From: Bacillota bacterium
Lineage (GTDB): Bacteria > Bacillota > Syntrophomonadia > Syntrophomonadales > DTU052
DNA length: 38,155 nt
Direction: 5' to 3'
NCBI GenBank assembly: GCA_029781825.1
Contig: JAKOVY010000016.1
Span: 1 to 38,155 of the forward strand
Part shown: piece after piece, positions 17,337 through 24,260 of the stretch
Position numbering within the stretch: position 1 is the first letter of the stretch
Layout of the letters: each line of letters starts with the position of its first letter
The notes under the pieces: generated by a model
What the model saw: only the letters and a program-made list of their open reading frames with translations
Databases searched by the model: none
What the model was told of the DNA's origin: nothing
Translations under genes and position numbers: made by a program

Positions 17337-18221
17337 GTGCTTAAAGAATTGGAACGCATTAAGCAAGGAATGCTTAACTCCGGTTACATCTGTGATGACA
17401 ATGGTGCCACGGTGCTGTTCTTGGCCGAGGCTCTCTCCAAACCGGTTCTGGTGGAAGGTCCGGCCGGGGTCGGTAAAACCTCGATCGCTCAGGCGTTCGC
17501 GCGCATGAAAAACACCCCTCTGGTAAGGCTGCAGTGTTATGAAGGTATAGACGAAGCCAAGGCCATGTATGAATGGAACTACAAGAAACAGCTTCTTCAT
17601 ATCCAGGCGGTTGCGAATCAGTCTCTGGATGTCACCGAGGTTGAAAAACAAATTTTCTCGGAAGAGTTCCTCCTGACCAGGCCGCTTTTGGAGGCTATTA
17701 CCAGCGAGGAGCAGGTCTGTCTGCTGATCGATGAGATAGACAAGGTGGATTTTGAGTTTGAAGCCATGCTTTTGGAGCTGTTGTCCGAATTTCAGGTAAC
17801 CCTTCCCGAAATGGGAACCATCAAGGCCCGCCATACGCCATTTGTGTTTCTAACCTCCAATGCCACCCGTGAATTGTCGGAAGCCCTGAAACGGCGCTGC
17901 CTGTATCTTTACCTGGATTTCCCGTCACCGTCGGTTGAAGAGTCAATCCTTCTATTGAAGGTTCCCAATCTCAAACAAATTCTGGCCCGGCAGTTGACAG
18001 AGGCTCTGCGTGACATCAGGCAACTCGAGCTGAAGAAAAAGCCCAGTATAGCTGAAAGCATCGACTGGGCATCCGCCCTGGTGCTCATGGGGGTAACGGA
18101 ACTTGATCGCGAGGTCATCGTGCAGACGCTCAATGTGCTGCTGAAGTATCAGGAGGATATCGATTTGGCCAAAGCCCGGGTCCCGGGACCGGCCCCCAAG
18201 GAATCAATGATGGTCCAATAG
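17337..18221 (+). CDS. MoxR-type AAA+ ATPase
   Basis: A 294-aa AAA+ ATPase. Walker A GPAGVGKT is at residues 41-48, Walker B LLIDEID at 129-135, and the sensor region FLTSNATRELSEALKRRC lies near 170-190. This is the pattern of the MoxR/CoxD group, which act as metal-insertion or activation chaperones together with a VWA partner. The partner is the next gene, 10 bp downstream. The start is GTG at 17337 behind AGGAGG. It is divergent from lemA across 120 bp containing TATAAT-like boxes on both strands, so the two transcripts may share control. The client enzyme is unknown. Confidence 0.9.
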   Translation: MLKELERIKQGMLNSGYICDDNGATVLFLAEALSKPVLVEGPAGVGKTSIAQAFARMKNTPLVRLQCYEGIDEAKAMYEWNYKKQLLHIQAVANQSLDVTEVEKQIFSEEFLLTRPLLEAITSEEQVCLLIDEIDKVDFEFEAMLLELLSEFQVTLPEMGTIKARHTPFVFLTSNATRELSEALKRRCLYLYLDFPSPSVEESILLLKVPNLKQILARQLTEALRDIRQLELKKKPSIAESIDWASALVLMGVTELDREVIVQTLNVLLKYQEDIDLAKARVPGPAPKESMMVQ

Positions 18222-18231
18222 GAGCGGTGAT

Positions 18232-19350
18232 ATGAGCATTTTTTCGAAGATCCAAGCATTCGCCCAGGACCTGCGGGATAGCGGGATAACCGTAGGATCC
18301 AGTCAACTGGAAGACTGCTATCAGGCCTTGTCACTGGTCAGCTGGTCACATGAACCCGTGTTTTATTCCGCTTTGCTGACCACCCTCCTCAAGGAAGCAA
18401 CCCTGCTGCCGCTCTTCGATGAGATATATACGAGACACTTTCACCCCTTTCCCGTCAACCCCGCGAAAAGGCTGGGAACACTGCAGCAACTGATGCCGGA
18501 ACTGCCGGCCAACCGGAAAGGAGAAGGTGACGGCAGGGATGCCACCGGGGATTCAGGTCAATCGGGCAAACCGAAATCGCCGAAAAGCTCCTCCAAGGTT
18601 CCTGCCCGCCATTGGAGGGACCCGCTGGTCAAGGATTTTTATTCCCTGACTCCGCAAGACCTGAAACGGATGGAGAGCATAATCCCGCTGCTGGCCAAGC
18701 GGCTGGCATCCAAAACGGTAATTAAAAGACGCCGGGAGGAAAAGGGCGCCCTCGACCACCGTCGCACCATGCGTCAGAGCATGGCGACCGGGGGAGTTCC
18801 GGCCGAGCTCTTTGTAAAGAAACGGGTGCGCCAGAAGCCGGTGATCTTCGCGCTATGTGATGTCTCCCTCTCCTGTCTGCACTTCAGCGCCTTCTCCCTG
18901 GCTCTGGTCTACTCCCTGGAGAAATTTTTCCGTCAGGTCCGCTGCTTCGCTTTTGTGGAGGAGACTGAAGAGGTTACCGCCATCATGAGAAAAGAGCTGC
19001 CTTACAACCTGAGAACTCAGATACTTTATGACACCAAGGTTACCGGAGAATCAGGCCGCACCGATTACGGGCGTTCTCTGGCCACATTCTATGAACGTTA
19101 TGGGCAGGATCTCTCGCCCAAGAGCTATGTGCTCATATTCGGCGATGCCCGTTCCAACTGGTTTCCCCCCCAACCTCTGGTCCTCAAACAGATTCAGGAT
19201 CGGGTCAAACGGGTCTACTGGTTTAATCCGGAAGCAGTTTCTGAATGGAGCACCGGCGACAACAGTATGAACAGCTACCGCAAATACTGTGATAAGGTAT
19301 TTTCAACTACCAATCTGGACGAGCTGGTAAAAGCCCTGACTGAGGTATAG
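18232..19350 (+). CDS. CoxE-like VWA-domain protein
   Basis: A 372-aa protein of the CoxE/VWA-containing family. The N-terminal helical region is followed by a low-complexity Gly/Ser/Lys stretch (about residues 95-125). The VWA-like domain (about 200-370) contains the MIDAS-type motif DVSLS in FALCDVSLSC. CoxE-like proteins pair with MoxR-type ATPases; the ATPase gene ends 10 bp upstream and both are on one transcript. ATG 18232 follows AGGAGCGG. The Ser-Leu-Ser version of the metal site is normal for CoxE-like rather than classical VWA proteins. In some bacteria the pair matures a molybdenum or other metalloenzyme; no such enzyme is in this window. Confidence 0.87.
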   Translation: MSIFSKIQAFAQDLRDSGITVGSSQLEDCYQALSLVSWSHEPVFYSALLTTLLKEATLLPLFDEIYTRHFHPFPVNPAKRLGTLQQLMPELPANRKGEGDGRDATGDSGQSGKPKSPKSSSKVPARHWRDPLVKDFYSLTPQDLKRMESIIPLLAKRLASKTVIKRRREEKGALDHRRTMRQSMATGGVPAELFVKKRVRQKPVIFALCDVSLSCLHFSAFSLALVYSLEKFFRQVRCFAFVEETEEVTAIMRKELPYNLRTQILYDTKVTGESGRTDYGRSLATFYERYGQDLSPKSYVLIFGDARSNWFPPQPLVLKQIQDRVKRVYWFNPEAVSEWSTGDNSMNSYRKYCDKVFSTTNLDELVKALTEV

Positions 19351-19375
19351 CAGGGAATTTATCAAGGGTAATACT
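19345..19375 (+). promoter_or_regulatory. Possible forespore sigma-F/G promoter of the spoVA operon
   Basis: GTATA (19345-19349) and GGTAATACT (19367-19375), 17 bp apart, resemble the -35 and the GGNNANANT -10 pattern of forespore promoters. The -35 overlaps the stop codon of the CoxE-like gene. The call is weak and leans on the known forespore expression of spoVA operons. Confidence 0.35.
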
Positions 19376-19557
19376 GAAGAGTTGCTGTAAACCGGACTTC
19401 AAAACCGGTGTGTGCTCCAGATCCTCAGGCTGGACCGAGAGAAGACACGAATGGCTTAGGATTTTATGCCGTTTCATCGATTAATCCGCAGGATGAATTA
19501 AACTCTTCTCTCCCGGTAAATCTAACCCTAGTCCAACTTAGCTCAAAGGAGGTACCG

Positions 19558-19764
19558 ATGACTGTTTCCAGCCAGATTAAAGAGGCCCTGTCGAATCTAA
19601 AGAGCGCTCAGGCCAGCCTGGAGTCGTTTGCCCTGCAAACTCAGAACCAGCAGGCCAAACAGCTTTTTACCACCGCCGCCCAGCAGACCATGAACATCAT
19701 CAAAAGCCTGGAACCCAGAATCCGGGAAATCGAGAGTCAAGAACCCCAATACAAGGGATTTTAA
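19558..19764 (+). CDS. DUF1657 small protein, first gene of the spoVA operon
   Basis: A 68-aa, helical, soluble protein starting TVSSQIKEALSNLKSAQASL and ending EPQYKGF, which is the DUF1657 pattern. DUF1657 genes occur in spore formers inside spoVA-type operons; their role in germination or heat resistance is not defined biochemically. AAAGGAGG sits seven bases before ATG 19558, which fixes the start within a longer open frame. It has the same length as the second copy at 20042 and about one-third identical residues. A terminator-like structure lies between the two copies. Confidence 0.88.
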   Translation: MTVSSQIKEALSNLKSAQASLESFALQTQNQQAKQLFTTAAQQTMNIIKSLEPRIREIESQEPQYKGF

Positions 19765-19862
19765 GCATGTCCCTCCCCAGCATCCCCATGGAGCGTTTCA
19801 GGTTAGGGTCATGGGATGGGGACCGGCTTTTCATAACCTACTGTTCGCTCTCCAGCCTTTCC

Positions 19863-19931
19863 GGACTACCTGCCAAAGGGGCTTCTTTTTCCCGGGTCTC
19901 GTATGGAGCACCCTCCGGTAGTCCTTTTTTT
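19863..19931 (+). terminator. Possible internal terminator/attenuator between DUF1657 genes
   Basis: GGACTACC (19863-19870) pairs perfectly with GGTAGTCC (19917-19924), which is followed directly by seven T. The 46-base interior can fold further. Upstream, CATCCCC-ATG and CATGGGATGGGG can also pair. It could limit read-through from the first DUF1657 gene into the spoVA genes. Confidence 0.5.
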
Positions 19932-20041
19932 GTGCAAGCAATGATGACCAACCACTGTTTCTCCGTAAAATTTGGAGGAATATTAGCGGTCTCTGATAAG
20001 CACAATAGTCTTGAAAGAAATCACCTGGCAGGGTGAAAAGA

Positions 20042-20248
20042 ATGACCGTGGCCTCGCAGGTTAAACAGACGGTTGCCAGCCTCAAGGGAGTCCGGGCAAC
20101 CCTGGAAACCATGGCGTCTATAGAAAAGACTCCGGCTACCCGGGACCTTCTCCGCTCCAACGCTGACAAACTTGGCCTTATCATCAAGCGAATGGAGCAG
20201 CGTGTTGGTGAGCTGGAACGCCAGGAACCCCAGTACTCGGGTCTCTAA
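20042..20248 (+). CDS. DUF1657 small protein, second copy
   Basis: A 68-aa DUF1657 protein beginning TVASQVKQTVASLKG and ending QEPQYSGL, clearly a paralogue of the gene at 19558. The frame is open from a GTG at 20033, but ATG 20042 has AGGGTGA before it and aligns with the start of the first copy. It lies 20 bp upstream of the DUF421 gene, whose own C-terminus carries a third, fused version of this module. Such proteins are expected in the forespore. Confidence 0.87.
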   Translation: MTVASQVKQTVASLKGVRATLETMASIEKTPATRDLLRSNADKLGLIIKRMEQRVGELERQEPQYSGL

Positions 20249-20268
20249 GTTAATAAGGTGATGCATCT

Positions 20269-21129
20269 ATGCCGGAATGGTTGACAATAACGGTTCGGGC
20301 GGCCGGGATTTTTGCCCTGGTGCTGCTGTCAACCCGCCTCCTGGGCAAACGACCTGTAACCCGCCTGACCCTTTTCGATCTTACGTCCGTTATTGTAATC
20401 GGCTTCATTGCCGGAGCGCTGTCCCTTGACCTTACACCGAATCTGGCAAACGGTCTCATTTCCCTGGGGATCTGGATCCTTTTCCCGGCTTTACTCTACG
20501 CACTGTCCCTTAAGTTCAAAGCAGTTCGGGATCTATACCAGGGAAAAGAAACCGTAATAGTCAATCACGGCCGAGTTTTGGATGATAAGCTGGCGGAAGC
20601 CGGCTTGACTCCCGAGGACTTCCTGGGACTGCTCCGCGAAAAGAACGTGTTCAACTTCGCCGATGTGGAGTTTGCCGTACTCGAACCGACCGGCAAGTTA
20701 AGCGTTTTGCCCAAGAAAGAACACCAGAGCTTAACTCCCAAAACCATGGGGATCAAGGTTGCCGAGGAAAGCGTGCCCCAAACAGTGATCCTGGACGGCA
20801 ACATAATGGACGAAGCTCTCACCGCTATGGGCTTAAACCGCAACTGGCTGTTGACCGAGTTGGATAAAGCCGGAGTGGCGGTAGAAAACGTCTTTATTGC
20901 CCAGGTGGATTCAACCGGGCAGCTTTACCTGGACCTTTTCGATGACTCATTGTCCACCCCGCAGCCTGCTATCAGGGAAATGACCCTGGCTACCCTTAGG
21001 AAATGTCAAGCCGACTGCGAACTGTTCGCCCTGGGAACCAGGGAACCGACAGCCAAAACCATGTACCGGGAAACAGCTGCCGGTCTGAACGATATCATTG
21101 GAGAGCTGGAGCCGCTCTTGGGAAGGTAA
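20269..21129 (+). CDS. DUF421 (YetF-type) membrane protein with DUF1657-like tail
   Basis: A 286-aa protein. Three membrane helices (about residues 5-24, 36-54 and 61-81) precede the conserved DUF421 soluble domain: DKLAEAGLTPEDFLGLLREK, then NFADVEFAVLEPTGKLSVLP. The last 45 residues (about 240-285) align with the DUF1657 proteins upstream (LRKCQADCELFALG..., ending II-ELEPLL). This fusion is typical of DUF421 proteins in spoVA-type operons. The protein probably sits in the inner forespore membrane. It is followed without a gap by the spoVAC frame. Its role is inferred from operon context only. Confidence 0.88.
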   Translation: MPEWLTITVRAAGIFALVLLSTRLLGKRPVTRLTLFDLTSVIVIGFIAGALSLDLTPNLANGLISLGIWILFPALLYALSLKFKAVRDLYQGKETVIVNHGRVLDDKLAEAGLTPEDFLGLLREKNVFNFADVEFAVLEPTGKLSVLPKKEHQSLTPKTMGIKVAEESVPQTVILDGNIMDEALTAMGLNRNWLLTELDKAGVAVENVFIAQVDSTGQLYLDLFDDSLSTPQPAIREMTLATLRKCQADCELFALGTREPTAKTMYRETAAGLNDIIGELEPLLGR

Positions 21130-21171
21130 ATGACCGGCGAAAAGCAGGAACAGCAAAAGGAGGGTCCTAGA

Positions 21172-21651
21172 GTGTCCGAAAAAGCCAAGAAAAAGTTGTC
21201 CCCTACGCAGCAGGAATACCAGGATTTTGCCCAGGCCCGGGAGCCCAAACGCCCAGTGTTGTTAAACTGTATTAAAGCCTTTTTCGTCGGCGGAGGCATA
21301 TGCCTCCTGGGGCAGTTCGTTCAGGACTTTTTTATCTGGAACTTTGATTTTACGGAAAAAACTGCGGGCAATCCTACCGTGGCGATAATGATCCTCCTGT
21401 CTGTTATCCTGACCAGCATCGGCGTCTATGATCATATCGGACAATGGGCCGGTGCGGGAACTGCGGTTCCGGTAACCGGTTTTGCCAATTCCATCGCATC
21501 CGCCGCCATTGAACACCGCACCGAAGGGTTCGTTCTGGGAGTGGGGAGCAACATGTTTAAGCTGGCGGGTTCAGTTATAGTTTTCGGTGTTTTTGCCGCC
21601 TTTGTCGTGGCCCTGATCAAAACGACTCTTTCCCTGCTAGGAGGGAGTTAA
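21172..21651 (+). CDS. spoVAC: Stage V sporulation protein AC
   Basis: A 159-aa SpoVAC with about four membrane helices. Family hallmarks are QEYQDFA-like, NCIKAFFVGGGICLLGQ and the glycine-rich GAGTAVPVTGFANSIASAA segment. SpoVAC is an inner spore-membrane component of the Ca-dipicolinate channel and is reported to act as a mechanosensitive channel. ATG 21130, directly after the DUF421 stop, would add 14 residues. GTG 21172 is preferred because AGGAGGG precedes it at seven bases and the N-terminus then fits the family. It is followed by spoVAD after 1 bp. Confidence 0.95.
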   Translation: MSEKAKKKLSPTQQEYQDFAQAREPKRPVLLNCIKAFFVGGGICLLGQFVQDFFIWNFDFTEKTAGNPTVAIMILLSVILTSIGVYDHIGQWAGAGTAVPVTGFANSIASAAIEHRTEGFVLGVGSNMFKLAGSVIVFGVFAAFVVALIKTTLSLLGGS

Positions 21652-21652
21652 G

Positions 21653-22660
21653 TTGCTGCAGGGACACCAAACCTGGGTCTTTACAAATCGCCCGGTAATT
21701 GTGTCCACCGGAACTGTGGCCGGACCTTTGGAGGCCCAAGGACCTCTGGCGCGGGACTTTGACCTCTTGCACGGAGACCTGTGGCTGGGCCAGGACAGCT
21801 ATGAAAAAGCGGAGAGAAAGATGCTGGAGGAGGCATGTGAGCAGGTTACCTCAAAGGCGGGCATTCAGAAGGAGGATGTTCAGTTTTTTCTATGCGGTGA
21901 CCTTATCAACCAGATAACCCCCAGCAGCTTTGCCGCCCGTACCCTCAAGATTCCTTACCTGGGCGTTTTCGGGGCCTGCGCAACCAGCATGGAATCACTC
22001 GCTCTGGGCTCCCTCATTGTTAACAGCGGAGCCGCCCAGCGGGTGATATGCGCTGCTGTCAGCCACAACGCCACCGTGGAAAAGCAGTTTCGCTACCCAA
22101 CCGAATACGGGGGGCAAAAACCGCCTACGGCGCAATGGACAGTCACCGGTGCCGGCGCAGCTTTGGTGTGCAGCCAGGGTCAGGGTCCCCGGACCACCGC
22201 CGCGACTATCGGCCGGATTGTAGACATGGGAATCGCCGACCCCTTTAACATGGGCAGTGCCATGGCACCGGCAGCAGTAGACACCATAACCGCACACCTG
22301 CGGGATATGAATATCGAGGCTGATTACTATGACCTCATCGCTACCGGGGATCTGGGCAGAATCGGGCATGGAATTGCCAGGGACCTTCTGAAAAAACACG
22401 GGATAAGAATACCGGATGATCGTTTCACCGACTGCGGGATCCTGATCTACAGCGAAGAACAGCCGGTAATCGCCGGGGGAAGCGGTTGCGGATGCTCGGC
22501 CATAGTGACCTACGGCCATCTCATCAACCGCATGAAGAAGGGCGACCTCAAGCGGATATTGGTCGTCGCCACCGGTGCGCTGCTGTCTCCGCTGTCCTAC
22601 CAGCAGAAGGATTCGATTCCGTGTATTGCTCATGCAGTCGCCATTGAAACCGACCTTTAG
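21653..22660 (+). CDS. spoVAD: Stage V sporulation protein AD
   Basis: A 335-aa SpoVAD with the thiolase-like fold. GACATSMESL near residues 103-112 corresponds to the nucleophile region of ketosynthases. SpoVAD binds dipicolinic acid and is a peripheral part of the SpoVA channel that loads Ca-DPA during sporulation and releases it on germination. The start is TTG at 21653 behind AGGAGGGAG, 1 bp after spoVAC, so translation is probably coupled. The typical segments HNATVEKQFRYPTEYGGQKP and GSGCGCSA are present. Confidence 0.95.
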   Translation: MLQGHQTWVFTNRPVIVSTGTVAGPLEAQGPLARDFDLLHGDLWLGQDSYEKAERKMLEEACEQVTSKAGIQKEDVQFFLCGDLINQITPSSFAARTLKIPYLGVFGACATSMESLALGSLIVNSGAAQRVICAAVSHNATVEKQFRYPTEYGGQKPPTAQWTVTGAGAALVCSQGQGPRTTAATIGRIVDMGIADPFNMGSAMAPAAVDTITAHLRDMNIEADYYDLIATGDLGRIGHGIARDLLKKHGIRIPDDRFTDCGILIYSEEQPVIAGGSGCGCSAIVTYGHLINRMKKGDLKRILVVATGALLSPLSYQQKDSIPCIAHAVAIETDL

Positions 22661-22665
22661 GGGTG

Positions 22666-23025
22666 ATGGCTTTGGAGATATATTTCTGGGCATTCGTGGT
22701 TGGCGGTTTGATTTGCGTCATTGGTCAGGTATTGATGGATGTGGCCCGGCTTACCCCGTCTCATGTAATGAGCGTCCTGGTGGTTTCCGGAGCCGTCCTC
22801 GGAGGTCTGGGCCTCTACCAACCGCTGGTTGATTTCGCAGGTGCCGGAGCCACAGTTCCTATAACCAGTTTTGGCAACTCCCTTTTGCAGGGAGCCCTGG
22901 TGGAAGCCGAACGCACCGGATTGGTTGGCATACTCACCGGGATATTTGAGGTAACCAGCGCCGGTGTCTCCTCGGCCATCATTTTTGGTTTTATGGCTTC
23001 CCTTTTGTTTAAATCGAAGGGCTGA
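22666..23025 (+). CDS. spoVAE: Stage V sporulation protein AE (SpoVAEb type)
   Basis: A 119-aa integral membrane protein with about three or four helices. It contains the SpoVAE signature GGLICVIGQ and GAGATVPITSFGNSLLQGA, similar to the matching segment in SpoVAC. It is the third core subunit of the Ca-dipicolinate channel. ATG 22666 is preferred; GTG 22663 is in frame and adds one residue. The gene follows spoVAD after 5 bp and precedes the lipoprotein gene by 11 bp, in the order spoVAC-D-E. Confidence 0.94.
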   Translation: MALEIYFWAFVVGGLICVIGQVLMDVARLTPSHVMSVLVVSGAVLGGLGLYQPLVDFAGAGATVPITSFGNSLLQGALVEAERTGLVGILTGIFEVTSAGVSSAIIFGFMASLLFKSKG

Positions 23026-23036
23026 AGAGGTTGTTA

Positions 23037-23480
23037 ATGAAGAAGATTACTTTATTGATAGCAGTAATATTGACAATAATGGTGGCCAACGGCTGCGGAC
23101 AATCGTCTCCTCCAATAAAGCCCCGCCCCGCGCATATGCCGCAACCCGGTCAGCAGATAACCATTGATCTCCGGCGGGCTGAAGAAGTCAAAAACCTGAT
23201 CGGAGAAGTCAAGGAGGTGGAAGATAGCAGCGCGGTAGTAGTTGATCAAGATATAGCCGCAGCCATCAAAGTCAGCGGCTTCAATCGGCTGCGGCTTGAA
23301 TCGATCCGAAACCAGGCAAGAGATAGGATTAAACAGGCCCAGCCCGGATTCCATGTGTATCTGACCAGTGACAAAAAACTGTTCAAGCAGCTCCAACAAC
23401 TGGAGAAGGACATTCAGGAATCGAACCTGTCACCAACGGAAGCCAGGGCCAAGGTAAACAAGGTTATAAGCGATATGTAA
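23037..23480 (+). CDS. YhcN/YlaJ-type spore lipoprotein
   Basis: A 147-aa lipoprotein. A short basic N-terminus and hydrophobic core end in a lipobox (VANGC, Cys20), so the mature protein would be anchored on the outer face of a membrane. The rest contains a BON-like/YhcN region: a stretch around VVVDQDIAAAIKVSG, then HVYLTSDKKLFKQLQQLEKD. YhcN/YlaJ lipoproteins are commonly encoded within mobile or duplicated spoVA operons and are linked to spore germination. ATG 23037 has GAAGAGG upstream. It is the last gene of this operon. Confidence 0.85.
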   Translation: MKKITLLIAVILTIMVANGCGQSSPPIKPRPAHMPQPGQQITIDLRRAEEVKNLIGEVKEVEDSSAVVVDQDIAAAIKVSGFNRLRLESIRNQARDRIKQAQPGFHVYLTSDKKLFKQLQQLEKDIQESNLSPTEARAKVNKVISDM

Positions 23481-23594
23481 CAAGGGGTTAATCCCCTCTC
23501 CTTATGTGTTCAGTTTCAAATGACTGATCCGTCCGGTAACCAACTGCAACCCTTTGTAAAAGGCCGGCCGTCACGGTCAGTTTTTCTGTAATGC

Positions 23595-24050
23595 TTAAGA
23601 CCTCTGGAATTCCCAGACCAGTTCCGGACGCTGCTTGAAGAACTGCACCAGCCGGGCGAGTTCTTTCAGGGTTTGCGTATTCAGGGTGTGTTCGATCATC
23701 TCGGTTTGCTCCAGCAGCCCTTCTGTAACCCCCAGAAGCCTCAAGAAGTCCTCCACCACCTGGTGGCGGTACAGCAGGTCTTTTCCCAGTTCTTTCCCTC
23801 TCGGGGTGAGTATTATATATCCGTATTTTTCATAAGCGACCATCCCCTGCTCGGCAAGTTTCTGGATCATCCTGCTGACCGACGGCGGCTGAACATTGAG
23901 AGCGGAAGCCAGTTCGTTCACTCTGGTAAATCCATGATTCCCGGATAGCCGATACACCATCTCCAGGTAGTCTTCCATGGATGCAGTCAGGTCGTCATCA
24001 TCTCGCTTCATCAGTTCACGGAAGGTAAAAAACTCCTCGGCCTCTTTCAT
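23595..24050 (-). CDS. mntR: MntR-type manganese-responsive regulator (DtxR family)
   Basis: A 151-aa DtxR-family repressor. The winged helix is at about residues 22-85, and a dimerisation domain without an SH3 tail gives the MntR length. All six MntR metal ligands appear to be conserved: Asp27 and Glu30 in SMEDYLE, His96 in YRHQVVE, then Glu117, Glu120 and His121 in EMIEH. Manganese sensing is therefore more likely than iron sensing. ATG 24050 is chosen; GTG 24059 is in frame. It is transcribed towards the spoVA operon, convergent with it. No manganese transporter gene is visible in the window, so its targets lie elsewhere. Confidence 0.9.
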   Translation of the reverse strand: MKEAEEFFTFRELMKRDDDDLTASMEDYLEMVYRLSGNHGFTRVNELASALNVQPPSVSRMIQKLAEQGMVAYEKYGYIILTPRGKELGKDLLYRHQVVEDFLRLLGVTEGLLEQTEMIEHTLNTQTLKELARLVQFFKQRPELVWEFQRS

Positions 24051-24184
24051 CGAACTCACCCGCCTTCAGCAGTTTATAAAAGTATATGCCGGTAAAACTC
24101 AAAAGTACTGCCGTCTCCTGTTTCGGCATCCGAGCACACCGGTCCCGCCTCACTTTGTTTGCTCTCCGCTTTGTCGGGCTCCAT

Positions 24185-24223
24185 AAAAAAAATGCCGCCC
24201 GGAGCCAAACAGCACCGGCCGGC
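24185..24223 (-). terminator. Terminator of the second acyl-CoA synthetase
   Basis: GCCGGCCGG and CCGGGCGGC pair with one mismatch around a 12-base loop. They are followed on the minus strand by ATTTTTTTT. The hairpin lies about 40 bp after the stop codon of the synthetase gene. Confidence 0.78.
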
Positions 24224-24260
24224 CATAAAGCTTATATATTAAACCCGGGAGTATTTAATT

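Noticed and set aside
17217-17834. N-terminal extension of the LemA frame (about 205 extra residues)
   Set aside because: It overlaps the divergent MoxR-type ATPase gene, has no family similarity and is bypassed by a strong ribosome site at GTG 17216.
19385-19440. Selenocysteine-tRNA-like anticodon arm (GGACTTCAAA within a CCGG/CCGG stem)
   Set aside because: Only the anticodon-like hairpin matches. There is no T-arm GGTTCGA, no acceptor pairing and no CCA-like end, so it is treated as chance within the leader of the DUF1657 gene.
19767-20036. 89-residue open frame between the DUF1657 genes
   Set aside because: It lacks a ribosome binding site and any recognisable motif, and it coincides with the terminator-like structure at 19863-19931.
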